Origin: Symbiodinium kawagutii
Lineage: Eukaryota; Sar; Dinophyceae; Suessiales; Symbiodiniaceae
Assembly (NCBI GenBank): GCA_009767595.1
Contig: VSDK01016746.1
Coordinates: 60,793 to 124,792, forward strand
Direction: 5' to 3'
Length of the DNA: 64,000 nt
Numbering within the stretch: position 1 is the first letter of the stretch; each line of letters starts with the position of its first letter. Shown here piece after piece: positions 42,493 through 52,684 of this stretch. A program made the translations under genes and the position numbers. The notes beneath the pieces are model-generated. The model was given only the letters and a program-made list of their open reading frames with translations, made no database searches and was not told where the DNA came from.

Positions 42493-43380
42493 TAACCACG
42501 ATATATAGAAGGTGGATGACATATTTGCTGTATCACGAATCACATGGCAGTCTAAGATGCATAGCGTGCTATGGGCTTGTTGGTGTGTGTGATGTTTGGG
42601 CCATCCAATTACTTCGCTGATTCTGCGATTTGGTGTTGGTTGCCGAGCTGTCACAAGGCGCGCCAGGTACTACCACTCCTTTAAGAAACATCAGATGTGT
42701 TTGCTCAAGGCATAAGCTGTACAGACAAGGTAGCAAACTCTTGGGCCCGCGTGAAGCAGGTTTGCACAGGGTGAATCAGTCTGTGTTTGTAGATGAAAGT
42801 ACACTCATACACTCCGGTACTGACAAATTCACCTCTAGAATCAACATAGCTGGCGGGAAAATCACCATTTCGCAGTAGGCATCATCTACTCAAATGGTGG
42901 ATTATCCCGCAGACTATCCCCACAGGGTACAACATGCTGCATCAAGTCGTCGTAACTTCATTGTTGAGTCGCCGTTGAGTAGTTGCGATGATATCTCTCA
43001 GCTTTGACCAGCTTATTGTCCCGCTTACCAATTTACAGCACTGCGGGGCATCGCTTTGTATGTTTGGATGACATGTAATTATATTTTTGTTAGATTGCAC
43101 AACAATATTCCGAAATCATCCGAAATCAATATCTATAGGATTCTATACGTATACACATGTTTGAATGCTTGAACGAGCAACGTACAGATTTGTTTACATA
43201 TTCGATCATATCTGTAACATGTAAGTGTACCCGCTATGCATTCATACGTCAGATATTGTCAGATACTACGAAAACAATGTATTTACATGGCCAAATTGTC
43301 CAAATATTGTCGTGGAACATTGCCAACTACATTCCCATTGTATTTACCCATGTATTACGAAACCTGTGTTTGCCACGTCA
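42493..43380. other. No confident gene
   Basis: 82-codon ORFs at 42630-42878 and 43157-43402 are open but AT-rich with no splice support. Confidence 0.35.
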
Positions 43381-43690
43381 ATACAACTATAGCCAACTAT
43401 AAATTGGGGCAACTATAAGTTCGCGCAACTACTAACAGAATCATAGACAACTATGATTAATGCAAAATCTCGGGGTCCAACTATGGCAAAACATGTGTGC
43501 CCCAAGAACTGCTGGCTAACCATTGAGTAGTTGCAACTATGGCAACAGTAACCCTTGCACCCATAGTTGGGTAACCAAAAAATGTGTACCCCATGGTTGC
43601 CAGAGTTAACAGCCACAGCAAGTTGCCATAGTTAACAGCCCCATGGTTCCCATAGTTTACCCCGGTGGTTGCCATAGTTAGTCCCGGTGG
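43381..43690. repeat. GTTGCCATAGTTAACAGCC-type degenerate repeats
   Basis: Several copies of GTTGCCATAGTTA, CCATGGTTCCCATAG and CAACTATAA lie head to tail without strict period. Confidence 0.7.
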
Positions 43691-43691
43691 G

Positions 43692-43834
43692 TGCGTGGCA
43701 CCAGCCACATCAACCACCAGCAACGCCGCCGAGGACATCTTTGTCTCCACCCGCCCCGCTGTGTGCGTGGCTTTGGGCTTTGTCTCTGGCGTTTCCAGCG
43801 GACGCTGGGATGCAAAGAACACAGGAAGATGGCT
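43692..43834 (+). CDS. Exon candidate
   Basis: Plus frame VAPATSTTSNAAEDIFVSTR, PAVCVALGFVSGVSSGRWDA, KNTG. Very strong GC3; a Pro-rich alternative frame is open. Function unknown. Confidence 0.4.
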
Positions 43835-43849
43835 AGGAATGGTGGTTCA

Positions 43850-43985
43850 GTGATGGTGAAGGATGGGTTGATAATGGTTGAGAACGCTTGGATGATAAAT
43901 GATGGTAAATGATACTTAGATGATGGCAAATGATGGTTAGATGATGGCAAATGATGGTTAGATGATGGTCAGATGATGGTTGATA
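43850..43985. repeat. (GATGATGGTTA)n-type minisatellite
   Basis: Tandem GATGGCAAATGATGGTTA units; His/Ser-rich minus ORFs over it are artefacts. Confidence 0.85.
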
Positions 43986-44084
43986 CAGAAACTTGTAAAT
44001 TTGAAACGCTTGATGCCAACCCCGGATTAGAAAATCATAAGTTTCTGAATTGGGGAGGTACAACTGTAATGGGAAACCGGCTTT

Positions 44085-44135
44085 TGGGGGATAACTCCCA
44101 TGAATTTCAACCAGGGGTCTATTAATCTGGGGTAA
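44085..44135. mobile_element. Family D fragment
   Basis: TTTTGGGGGATAACTCCCAT ... CAACCAGGGGTCTATTAATC. Confidence 0.5.
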
Positions 44136-44259
44136 ACATCAATAATGGCTCATGTCATTCTTCATGTTGCCAGGACACCAAGGTTGACCATATAGCCATG
44201 CAACCATTTGCTGAACCATCGCAATGGAACAAAACCAAGACCTGAAACGCGCCATGCGG

Positions 44260-44505
44260 GCTCCATGAGCACGGCAGGTCTACCCCGAAATCCTCCAGCA
44301 GCTCCAAGGGATGACAGCTCCCCATGGCTCAGCCCTTCCCAGTGGTCCCCAGGAGGGCGGCTCACGGACTTTCCTGTGCCGCGAGTGCTGGGCGTGACCT
44401 GTTCGGTGGCCATGATTCTGCACGGCCTGCGCGCGCTGCGCCGCCGCGGCGGCATGCGCTGCCTGCCATCCTTCTGTGCCCAAGGGAGAGAGAAGTTGGG
44501 AGGAA
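44260..44505. other. GC-rich coding-like stretch, frame and strand ambiguous
   Basis: One plus frame has VYPEILQQLQGMTAPHGSAL, another VLGVTCSVAMILHGLRALRR, and two minus frames are open. An exon (or two) is likely; it cannot be resolved by eye. Confidence 0.35.
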
Positions 44506-44509
44506 GATC

Positions 44510-44600
44510 AAGTTGAAGTTGAAATTGGTTGAAGTTGAAGTTGGTTGAAAATGAATTCAGTTTAAGTTGAAGTTTGTTGAAGTTGAAGTTGCTGGGTTGG
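44510..44600. repeat. (GTTGAAGTTGAA)n minisatellite
   Basis: TTGAAGTTGAAATTGG, TTGAAGTTGAAGTTGG repeats over about 90 bp. Confidence 0.85.
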
Positions 44601-44840
44601 TTGGGTGACCAACTGATTGCCAACAAGTTGGTGGAGTGAGCTAGTGCATTGTAGGAGTTGGCAATTAAAAACCATCGACACAAACGCGATATGCACAAAA
44701 TTGATGGTTTTCCTGCAACATATGAGTCTTGTGTGATGGTAGAGCGGTTTGTGGACAGGTCCATGTTTGCACAACTGCTTGGCAGAATTGCCTGGCACCA
44801 GACAACATGAGCTTAGCATGGAGAAAATGCTTTAAACTCA

Positions 44841-44989
44841 GTGGTTTCAGCTACATGTGTTGTCTTTCCCCAACCCTAGATGATATTTTCCAATGACCCG
44901 CATAGTTCTTGAATTGTTTGTTAAACACATGTAACCAGTATTCCTGTTACTAATGAATCATGGTTCTAGGGGTTGAAACCACCATGCAG
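44841..44989. mobile_element. Family A element, extended copy
   Basis: GTGGTTTCAGCTACATGTGT at the left and GGGGTTGAAACCACCATGCAG-type right end. The following bases stay open for 23 codons (FGECVVKPPSITKEWCIGF). Confidence 0.55.
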
Positions 44990-45303
44990 TTTGGTGAGTG
45001 TGTTGTAAAACCACCAAGCATCACAAAAGAATGGTGCATCGGATTTGATGGACCAGCTTGATGTTTGGAGTGATGCCCCATCCATGTGAATATGGTATAA
45101 CTGTGAACTAACAACCAACTATACTATACAACTGTATGTGCATCTACTTCACGCAAATAGCATTTGCATAGCTGCGTATGCTCACTTGCAGAGTTACAGT
45201 ATATCATTGGTTGGTTCATTGGTCAATTGCGTAAAAGATAGGAACATTGAAGGTCATAGACGAGCCAATGCAGACTATACTCTGTACATGGGATGTCAGC
45301 AAG

Positions 45304-45412
45304 GAGCCGGTTGCTTTCCCCTTTAAGAGGCGGATGGCGGATTGGTTTATGGCCGGACTTGTTGGGGTTGAGGCAGATCCTGTCTACCTGTTTCTCCTTG
45401 TTGGTGAGGTAG
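45304..45412 (+). CDS. Coding exon, hydrophobic end
   Basis: Acceptor GATGTCAGCAAG, then EPVAFPFKRRMADWFMAGLV, GVEADPVYLFLLVGEV. If it ends at 45412 (G|GTTTTG) it joins the next exon in phase across a 42-nt gap. Confidence 0.45.
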
Positions 45413-45454
45413 GTTTTGCTTTTCCCCAGGCCGGTCGTTGAGCGTTGAACGTCG

Positions 45455-45600
45455 CAGGTACCTTAATGGAACTCTATTTTTTGGATATCATTCTGGCATC
45501 TACGGTGAACGAGTTTGCGCAAGATGAGCCTGTGTTTCTGTGGCGCCAGATGAGTGACGAATCATCGGGACCTTCCATGGGTCTTGAGATCGCTGAGTAA
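45455..45600 (+). CDS. Terminal coding exon
   Basis: After CGTCGCAG the frame reads TLMELYFLDIILASTVNEFA, QDEPVFLWRQMSDESSGPSM, GLEIAE, TAA 45598-45600. Composition and peptide are convincing. A family C element begins 6 bp after the stop. Function unknown. Confidence 0.5.
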
Positions 45601-45605
45601 AGCCA

Positions 45606-45730
45606 TATGGCTATGGGTCAATATGAACCAGCCAACTAAGGGGGGATAATAACCAACAATAAAAGGGAAAACAATACTGGTTAATGATGGGTTTTGAACA
45701 AGGGGTACAGGATTTTGACCCACAGCCATG
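45606..45730. mobile_element. Family C element, directly after a stop codon
   Basis: ATGGCTATGGGTCAATATGA ... GGGGTACAGGATTTTGACCC then ACAGCCATG. Confidence 0.9.
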
Positions 45731-45848
45731 TCAAATCTTTCAATCACCAACTGTTTTGCCGGACATTTCGGGGGGGGCATTCACATGTGTATTTGCCATT
45801 GCCAATCATTTCTGGTGGTCGTCAACTGCAGTTGTTAATACCCGGTAG

Positions 45849-46027
45849 CCTCTGCCACTGTGAACTTGTCAGAGGATCCTCCCACAGTTAGCGGAAGCGA
45901 TTCCCGCTCCCCGTTCCGGCCTGACTTTGAGAAGGAAGCAGCTGCGTTTTCCGAAGGCTTCGTTGTCAGTATAGCGGGGGAATGCCAAGCTTGCACAACA
46001 CACAAGCTTGTACACAAGTTTTGTTGA
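45849..46027 (+). CDS. Terminal exon candidate, 59 codons
   Basis: After ACCCGGTAG the frame reads SATVNLSEDPPTVSGSDSRS, PFRPDFEKEAAAFSEGFVVS, IAGECQACTTHKLVHKFC, TGA 46025-46027. Polar and GC3-rich; a minus ORF overlaps. Function unknown. Confidence 0.45.
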
Positions 46028-46039
46028 TGAACTTCCTGC

Positions 46040-46320
46040 TTGCAATCATGTTCAGAGGGATAGATACAGACTCAGATTCCGTCGGCTTTTTCCAAAATTG
46101 GTGTACACCCAAAACTTGTGGTTTCCCTACTGGCAGTAGTTGTTACTGGATGGCGTGGAGGTACCACCGTGGCAAACTGGAAAAACCCATATTGTCAATG
46201 GCTTAATCAAATCCAGGACTTGGTATTTCACCAATCACCAACATTTTGTTGGTTTTGCTCGTTGCAATTCGTATACGTTGGCATTCTGAAGGCGGAGTGC
46301 ATCAACTGAACTGCATTTTA
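46040..46320 (+). other. Open stretch, possible exon
   Basis: Plus frame IDTDSDSVGFFQNWCTPKTC, GFPTGSSCYWMAWRYHRGK. Moderate support. Confidence 0.25.
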
Positions 46321-46935
46321 GATTCCCAAGTTGTAGATACAGCTGATCCAACTTTTGTTGAGTCATATACTCCTGACTTCACCAGTTTTTTCAAGGGCAT
46401 CAATGCTTGCCAGCCTGTAAAATAAGTTTGCTACAGTCAAGAAGTCAAGTAGCAATATACCATTCTCTACCCCATCTTGGCTTTCAGATTCGCGACTGAA
46501 CAAGTCGGTTACAACCAGAGGCTTTGTTTGTTTTGCTGTTGACTTGTTTGCTTATTGCAGAGTCTAATACCTATATCGCAGGTCATATATATGCATATAG
46601 ATGTCCGCAGTGTGTCGGTGGGACACTGCGCTTCCAGCACCAAGCAACTTGCCGCCTTCTGGTAGATTTGCCTAGCAATTGGAAATTATCGTTCTCAAAA
46701 GGTAGCCTAGATGTTAGCCATTTTCGCACTCAGCTTGGTTTAAAGATGTACAATTCACCGTCAAAAGTTTGAAGTCAGGTGATGAAAATACCAGATTATC
46801 TTTCCCACAGGAAAATCATGGTTCTTAACTAACCCACGAAAAATAATACAGAATATTCGTAAGACAACAAACGTACATCCACTTGTTCAAACTATCCTGT
46901 TGAATATTATAGTTAACCTGACTTGGAGGTTTCTA

Positions 46936-47200
46936 CGTCAATCTACCAAGGGAGGCCCTAGCTGCCTCTGAGAGCCTGTCCTGTTCCAATGCAGTCTGGT
47001 ATTGAGAAAGTTGTTTGTGAGACAGTTGCACCACTCCTGTTGGTGCTAGTTTGACCACTATCCAGGGTTTTTCTGGAAAACTTGCAAAATCCTGATTAAT
47101 TTGGCTATCACTCTCACAAAATCTACTTGCTCCAGCGGGTTTTGCTGTGGCCACGGCAGGCTGTTGTAATGTGTGAGGGGCTTCACAACTTTCCTGCCTT
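46936..47200 (-). CDS. Minus-strand coding stretch, about 85 codons
   Basis: Minus strand reads ESCEAPHTLQQPAVATAKPA, QINQDFASFPEKPWIVVKLA, QLSHKQLSQYQTALEQDRLS, EAARASLGRLT to TAG at 46933-46935. Plus frames are broken by stops. A possible acceptor (AAAAAGGCAG) precedes it. It could be an exon or a retroelement fragment. Function unknown. Confidence 0.4.
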
Positions 47201-47307
47201 TTTTTGATCAATTAAAAGGAGCTAAGGGGCGAGTGTTCGCCGCGATGCTTCACCGTAGACCTTGGCATGATATGGCTGGTCCTGTCGTGACCAAAGCACA
47301 GTTTCCC

Positions 47308-47430
47308 CCAGGTTCGCCACCGACATTTGGCTTGGATTGCATGCATTCATGGCCGTGCTCACGTTCATTTGGATGCGTTGTGCCAAGATACAGGCCGGGG
47401 GGAACTGGTTCTGGCGTTGCTACTTGATTT
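47308..47430 (+). CDS. Terminal exon candidate with one membrane segment
   Basis: Acceptor CAGTTTCCCCCAG; frame FATDIWLGLHAFMAVLTFIW, MRCAKIQAGGNWFWRCYLI to TGA, immediately before a GTGAGC donor motif. An alternative frame lacking the stop could use that donor. Function unknown. Confidence 0.4.
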
Positions 47431-48011
47431 GAGGTGAGCAATTGTCAATTGTTGATTTCACTAGCTGTTAAGATAATCAACACTAAACCATGAGCGTCAC
47501 AATCATCAAAAACCCACAATCATGGTTGATAATGAAGATAATAACATGATTGTAATGTGGTATTGTGTTTTTTGTTATTGATGATGCTTGTTGTGCGACA
47601 TGGTTGGTTTTGACGGTGACAGGGTGAACACTGTCCCTTAGAAAGCGACGGAGGCAGTCGTGCGTGAGCCAGTTAACTAGTCCCAGGTAACTAACACATA
47701 ATTAAGTACGGTGTGGTCAGTGCTTGTTCATGATACTTCACAAAGAATCGTGAGTTTGTACTCGGTTATTCCAAATTATTCCAAAGTCCTTTGCATGCTT
47801 GAATATCCCAAAACATCTTCTTGGAAAGTACATTTGCTAGGGCTGTAACAAAAACAACCTTGATCACAAATATCATAGGCACCGCAATGTTGATGATAGA
47901 TGTAAAGGCTGACAACATCCAATAATCAATGATTGCAGTGAACATCGATGCACCATGCACGATGCATGGATGACATGTTGCCCTACCAATCGCGCATCGC
48001 ATTCCGCAGTA

Positions 48012-48150
48012 GGCAACGGAGCGGCTCTACATTGCTGGCTACATGGCAGTGAGCTGGGGCAGCTCGTTCCACGCGGGACAGGCCATTGATATGGCCCTGG
48101 GCCACAAGTTCCTGGGCGCCGCCATGGGCGGCTGGACGGCTGGGAGAGGC
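48012..48150 (+). CDS. Exon candidate, small-residue-rich
   Basis: After CCGCAGTAG the frame reads ATERLYIAGYMAVSWGSSFH, AGQAIDMALGHKFLGAAMGG, WTAG. Strong GC3; a second frame opens downstream. Function unknown. Confidence 0.4.
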
Positions 48151-48343
48151 AGTGGGACCCTTCGAAAACGTGGACCTTGTCGTGGATGTCGTGGCGTTGA
48201 CTGCCACTAATAACTTCTCAAAGCCATTCGCATATAAACCATTACCTACTTACGTGACCATTCTGATCAACCATTCTGAACTGAACGACAAAATGACTTC
48301 AGAAAGCGATCCGAGAACACGTACAGCTTGAGCTGAAGCTCAG

Positions 48344-48473
48344 GAAGATGGGGTTGTAAGTGCGGCAGTGGAGCAACAGAGAGAGTGTATGCACACAAAG
48401 CCAGAAGAGCTCCAGAACCAACAGTCATTTGTGGAAGCAGCAATTCTTGGAGATATCCAGATATCCCCCTGAA
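48344..48473 (+). CDS. Exon candidate, polar
   Basis: After AAGCTCAG: EDGVVSAAVEQQRECMHTKP, EELQNQQSFVEAAILGDIQI, SP then TGA. An overlapping 88-codon plus frame exists. Function unknown. Confidence 0.35.
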
Positions 48474-48570
48474 ATGGCATGAAATGGCAATCAGTTGCAA
48501 CCACTGGCTGGAGGGTGATCACCAGCATTTCCTTGGATTTTGTGTAGATCCTCAGCCACTTGCTTCCCAG

Positions 48571-48690
48571 GAAGTTCGAAGAAGGACGGCAACTGGATAT
48601 CGCGATTTGCGCGTCCCTCTCGTTCTCGGTGTCTTGGTCTCCCGAAGTTGAGGGGTGCTGGATGGAATTCCTAATGGTTTCATGTTTCTA
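48571..48690 (+). CDS. Terminal exon candidate
   Basis: Very good acceptor CACTTGCTTCCCAG; frame KFEEGRQLDIAICASLSFSV, SWSPEVEGCWMEFLMVSCF, TAA. Function unknown. Confidence 0.4.
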
Positions 48691-49118
48691 AACAATTTCT
48701 GAAAATTCCATGAGCAACCACTGGTGACCACTCTTGATTGATGGCAAAGATGAAAGTTACAATCATATTATGCTGTCGTCACAGCCGTGAAATCATAAGA
48801 CATAAGAATGATATAGTTTGAATGGTAAATAGTGACTGATACGGTAGTTCATTATTCACCAACAATGCCCTTGATGATGGTGTCATGACCACAATTTTAC
48901 CAATTAACAGTGGATGATAGATCACTAGTGCAGAATGGATAATGTTGGATGATGATCAATGGTAGGCAATCATGGTTCACTATTATATCATACACATCCA
49001 TACAAATCACCAGTTTGTGTTGGGATGTTCACCTACAAATTAGTAAACAAACATGATATGAACTTTAACAACCACCAGTTTTTGGGTCGCATATTACTCA
49101 ACGTGTGGTTGTTAACTG

Positions 49119-49200
49119 GTTGGTGGTGTTGAACATTGTTTTTCCTTAGTGATCATTAACAAATGCTTGGTTGACAATCTTTTTTTCCCCACCTGTCAGG
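49119..49200. mobile_element. Family A element
   Basis: CTGGTTGGTGGTGTTGAACA ... AACAAATGCTTGGTTGACAA, right end eroded to CACCTGTCAG. Confidence 0.7.
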
Positions 49201-49229
49201 TGAGGGTTGTTAGATTTTATCAGAGTTGA

Positions 49230-49285
49230 CTGCTCCTCCTCCTTCTCCTCCTCCTCCTCCTCCTTCTCCTCCTCCTCCTCCTCCT
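49230..49285. repeat. (TCC)n microsatellite at the edge of the gap
   Basis: TCCTCCTTCTCC-type trinucleotides running into the gap; probably the cause of the assembly break. Confidence 0.95.
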
Positions 49286-49737
49286 NNNNNNNNNNNNNNN
49301 NNNNNNNNNNNNNNNNNNNNNNNNNNNNNNNNNNNNNNNNNNNNNNNNNNNNNNNNNNNNNNNNNNNNNNNNNNNNNNNNNNNNNNNNNNNNNNNNNNNN
49401 NNNNNNNNNNNNNNNNNNNNNNNNNNNNNNNNNNNNNNNNNNNNNNNNNNNNNNNNNNNNNNNNNNNNNNNNNNNNNNNNNNNNNNNNNNNNNNNNNNNN
49501 NNNNNNNNNNNNNNNNNNNNNNNNNNNNNNNNNNNNNNNNNNNNNNNNNNNNNNNNNNNNNNNNNNNNNNNNNNNNNNNNNNNNNNNNNNNNNNNNNNNN
49601 NNNNNNNNNNNNNNNNNNNNNNNNNNNNNNNNNNNNNNNNNNNNNNNNNNNNNNNNNNNNNNNNNNNNNNNNNNNNNNNNNNNNNNNNNNNNNNNNNNNN
49701 NNNNNNNNNNNNNNNNNNNNNNNNNNNNNNNNNNNNN
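49286..49737. other. Assembly gap, 452 N
   Basis: Run of N. No sequence can be inferred; its length may be an estimate. Confidence 1.
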
Positions 49738-50890
49738 CAGAAAGAATGTCAGAGAGAATGTCAGAAGATATGTCAGAAAGAATGTCAGACAGAATGTCAG
49801 AAGATATGTCAGAAAGATATGTCAGAGAGAATGTCAGAAAGAATGTCAGAGAGAATGTCAGAAGATATGTCAGAAAGAATGTCAGAAGAGATATCAGAAA
49901 GAATGTCAGAAGATATGTCAGAGAGAATGTCAGAGAGAATGTCAGAAGATATGTCAGAAGACATGTCAGAAAGAATGTCAAAAGATATGTCAGAAAGAAT
50001 GTCAGAGAGAATGTCAGAAGATATGTCAGAAAGAATGTCAGAAGAGATATCAGAAAGAATGTCAGAAGATATGTCAGAGAGAATGTCAGAGAGAATGTCA
50101 GAAGATATGTCAGAAGACATGTCAGAAAGAATGTCAAAAGATATGTCAGAAAGAATGTCAGAGAGAATGTCAGAAGAGATGTCAGAAGACATGTTAGAAA
50201 GAATGTCAGAAGATATGTCAAAGAGAATGTCAAGAGATTTGCCAGAAGAATGCCAGTGAGAATGCCAGAAGACATGTCAGAAAGAATGTCAGAAGAGATA
50301 TCAGAAAGAATGTCAGAAGATATGTCAGAGAGAATGTCAGAAGAGATGTCAGAGAGAATGTCAAAAGATATGCCAGAAAGAATGTCAGAGAGAATGCCAG
50401 AAGATATGTCAGAAAGAATGCCAGAAGAGATGTCAGAAAGAATGTCAGAAGAGATATCAGAAAGAATGTCAGAAGATATGTCAGAGAGAATGTCAGAAGA
50501 GATGTCAGAGAGAATGTCAAAAGATATGCCAGAAAGAATGTCAGAGAGAATGCCAGAAGATATGTCAGAAAGAATGCCAGAAGAGATGTCAGAAAGAATG
50601 TCAGAAGAGATATCAGAAAGAATGTCAGAAGATATGTCAGAGAGAATGTCAGAAGAGATGTCAGAGAGAATGTCAAAAGATATGCCAGAAAGAATGTCAG
50701 AGAGAATGCCAGAAGATATGTCAGAAAGAATGCCAGAAGAGATGTCAGAAAGAATGTCAGAAGAGATATCAGAAAGAATGTCAGAAGATATGTCAGAGAG
50801 AATGTCAGAAGAGATGTCAGAGAGAATGTCAAAAGATATGCCAGAGAGAATGTCAGAAGATTTGTCAGAATGAATGTCAGAAGGTATGTA
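49738..50890. repeat. 12-bp tandem array with 156-bp higher-order period
   Basis: About 96 copies of ATGTCAGARRGA/T. The landmark AGAGATATCAG recurs near 49887 and 50043 and again near 50293, 50449, 50605 and 50761, mostly 156 bp (13 units) apart. All frames but one or two are open on both strands because the unit is a multiple of three and lacks stops. No start, splice site or unique flank suggests a protein. Confidence 0.95.
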
Positions 50891-50963
50891 GGAGAGAATG
50901 TCACACAAAAGTGGAGTCAACAAGTGGTAATGACATGACATGGTGGGGATCACTCGAAGTAAA

Positions 50964-51000
50964 GTAATTTTTTTGACGGGGTGGTTCAGCCACCAACCAG
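50964..51000. mobile_element. Family A right end
   Basis: TTTTTTTGACGGGGTGGTTC then AGCCACCAACCAG; the left half is absent or lost in the array. Confidence 0.7.
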
Positions 51001-51108
51001 TTTAATACTGACCCCAAGAACCGTGGCTTTGAGGCTGTGATGTTGCTTCCTTTGCTCCTAGTCTTCGGCTGTGGCCGAAAGTGGCTTTTCAGACAGAGAC
51101 TCGGCTGA
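51001..51108 (+). CDS. Terminal exon starting exactly at a family A right terminus
   Basis: Immediately after ACCAACCAG the frame reads FNTDPKNRGFEAVMLLPLLL, VFGCGRKWLFRQRLG, TGA 51106-51108 (35 residues). The start coincides with the element end in phase 0. An alternative exon from 51062 (SSAVAESGFSDRDSADDG) behind CTCCTAG is possible. Function unknown. Confidence 0.45.
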   Translation, partial: FNTDPKNRGFEAVMLLPLLLVFGCGRKWLFRQRLG

Positions 51109-51365
51109 CGACGGCTGAATCACTGGGAGTGCGATACGGGGGTTGCAACGAACAATCGATGACTGATGGTCGGTTGATTTTTGATTAGGTACTTATAATG
51201 TTTTGGCCATTCCCTATTGAAGGGGAATCATCCAACACAGGGTAAATTCCTGAACCGTGGCACCTGCAACCATCAAAGAAAAAACATGTGTTGCTCGTCA
51301 CGAAATCCATGAATTTTGGATGCTTCTGCATGAGTCAGGATGACAGGGCATCTTTGAAGAGGTCA

Positions 51366-51484
51366 CATGGCTGCGGGTCAAAACCCCGTACCCCTGGTTC
51401 CCCTATCATTGGCCATTGTTTCCCTTATTATTGGTTGGTCATTATCCCCCTTTATTGGTTGTTTAATATTGACCCATAGCCACA
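51366..51484. mobile_element. Family C element
   Basis: ATGGCTGCGGGTCAAAACCC ... GTTTAATATTGACCCATAGCC-type end; nearly full-length consensus copy. Confidence 0.95.
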
Positions 51485-51529
51485 TACAAAAAGAATTAAA
51501 CACCTTCTGCAGTACATGCACCCACGATG

Positions 51530-51680
51530 TGATGGCTACGGATCGGTTTCGACTCAAAAGATCTCAGGGTGGAGAGGATCACTGTGTTGCATCCCAAGTG
51601 TTGGTCGACCAACAGCGGCCCTGCATGGTCCAATGGTTGTTCCAGGAGGATCAACAAAGCAATGCCGCGGTTGGTTGATG
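51530..51680 (+). other. Open stretch, strand uncertain
   Basis: Plus frame VMATDRFRLKRSQGGEDHCV, ASQVLVDQQRPCMVQWLFQE, but another plus and two minus frames are open for 70-80 codons. Confidence 0.25.
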
Positions 51681-51919
51681 CTTGTGTGGCATTTGTAGTT
51701 GAGAACCGGACAATAGGAAGCCCACGAAACAACATTGTTATTTGTAAGAGCCAGTGGGTTTCCTTGAATCAAACCTCAGGCTCCAGGACTTAGAGACTTA
51801 GATTAATCACTTGGAAAACGTTTATGATGCGGTGGGTCAGCCCTTGGTACTCCAGCTGCCCAAGCAGAATAAGTACTGAGCCATGTAAAGAATGAATGGT
51901 TGGTAGCCATTTAGCATGG

Positions 51920-52132
51920 CCAGTTGAGATCCCATGGACCTCTGAGACCCTGCGAGCGGCCAAGCACTGGGCGAGGCTTGCAAGTTGGCTTGACCATTAC
52001 CGCCGGCTGCAGCTGCAAGATGGGGCCTTCATGGCCATGCTGTTGGATTCCTACGTGGTGGAAGTGGGGCAGCCCTGGTGGTTGCCACTGGACAGCACTG
52101 GCTGGGGACAGCACTGCCTGGGGACAGCGCTT
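51920..52132 (+). CDS. Coding exon, about 70 codons
   Basis: Plus frame TSETLRAAKHWARLASWLDH, YRRLQLQDGAFMAMLLDSYV, VEVGQPWWLPLDSTGWGQHC, with near-uniform G/C third positions up to CTTG|GTGTGG. Boundaries on the left not fixed. Function unknown. Confidence 0.5.
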
Positions 52133-52196
52133 GGTGTGGCCCATCGTTTAGCATCGTTAGCGAACAAACGCCTTGCAGATGTAATTGCAAATGGGA

Positions 52197-52217
52197 CTGG
52201 TAGGTGTCACCAACCAG
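52197..52217. mobile_element. Family A termini fused back to back
   Basis: CTGGTAGGTGTCACCAACCAG: left and right family A ends with no interior. Possibly an excision or internal-deletion footprint. Confidence 0.55.
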
Positions 52218-52405
52218 GTGGTTTCAAATATTCTTGATGTTCAAGTGTACCTGGGGATGATTATCTCATTGCTTTGCGCATATTTGTGTGATGGCGCAAC
52301 TATATAACCACCACCCAGATATGCACCAAAGCTTGGCACAAGGCCACCAGGAGTATCCAACAGCCCCTTGATTGGAGTGGCAAGCCATGGCCATGGTAGC
52401 CCTGG

Positions 52406-52570
52406 TGGCAAGGTCCCAAGGTCGCCTGCCCTGAGGACCAAGGACGAGGTGGCTTTGGCCTCCGGGCCCATGGCCACGGCGCCCGGGCCGGGGTCCAAGG
52501 AGGACTTTGTGCTGGGCCACGTGAAGGAGGTCTCAGACGCTTGGCATCGCTGGTGTTCCCTGCGTGATAA
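52406..52570 (+). CDS. Coding exon
   Basis: Plus frame GKVPRSPALRTKDEVALASG, PMATAPGPGSKEDFVLGHVK, EVSDAWHRWCSLRD. Strong GC3; the minus strand is open too but poorer. Function unknown. Confidence 0.45.
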
Positions 52571-52684
52571 GTCTGTGATGGTTGGCCAGTTCAGTATGGT
52601 TTGCAGTGAAGCAGCTGGGTAAGTATGATGATAATGTGATTCATTAACCGCGATGAGTTTGTTAATGAGCATATCGGGATGCTT

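Noticed and set aside
46524-46772. 82-codon plus ORF with hydrophobic start (MFVLLLTCLLIAESN)
   Set aside because: A/T-ending codons, no acceptor or donor, and no conserved feature.
49207-50953. ORFs of up to 577 codons (MSER/MSED or ILSDISS repeats) across the gap and array
   Set aside because: They read through N and through a stop-poor 12-bp repeat in five or more frames; openness is expected without selection.
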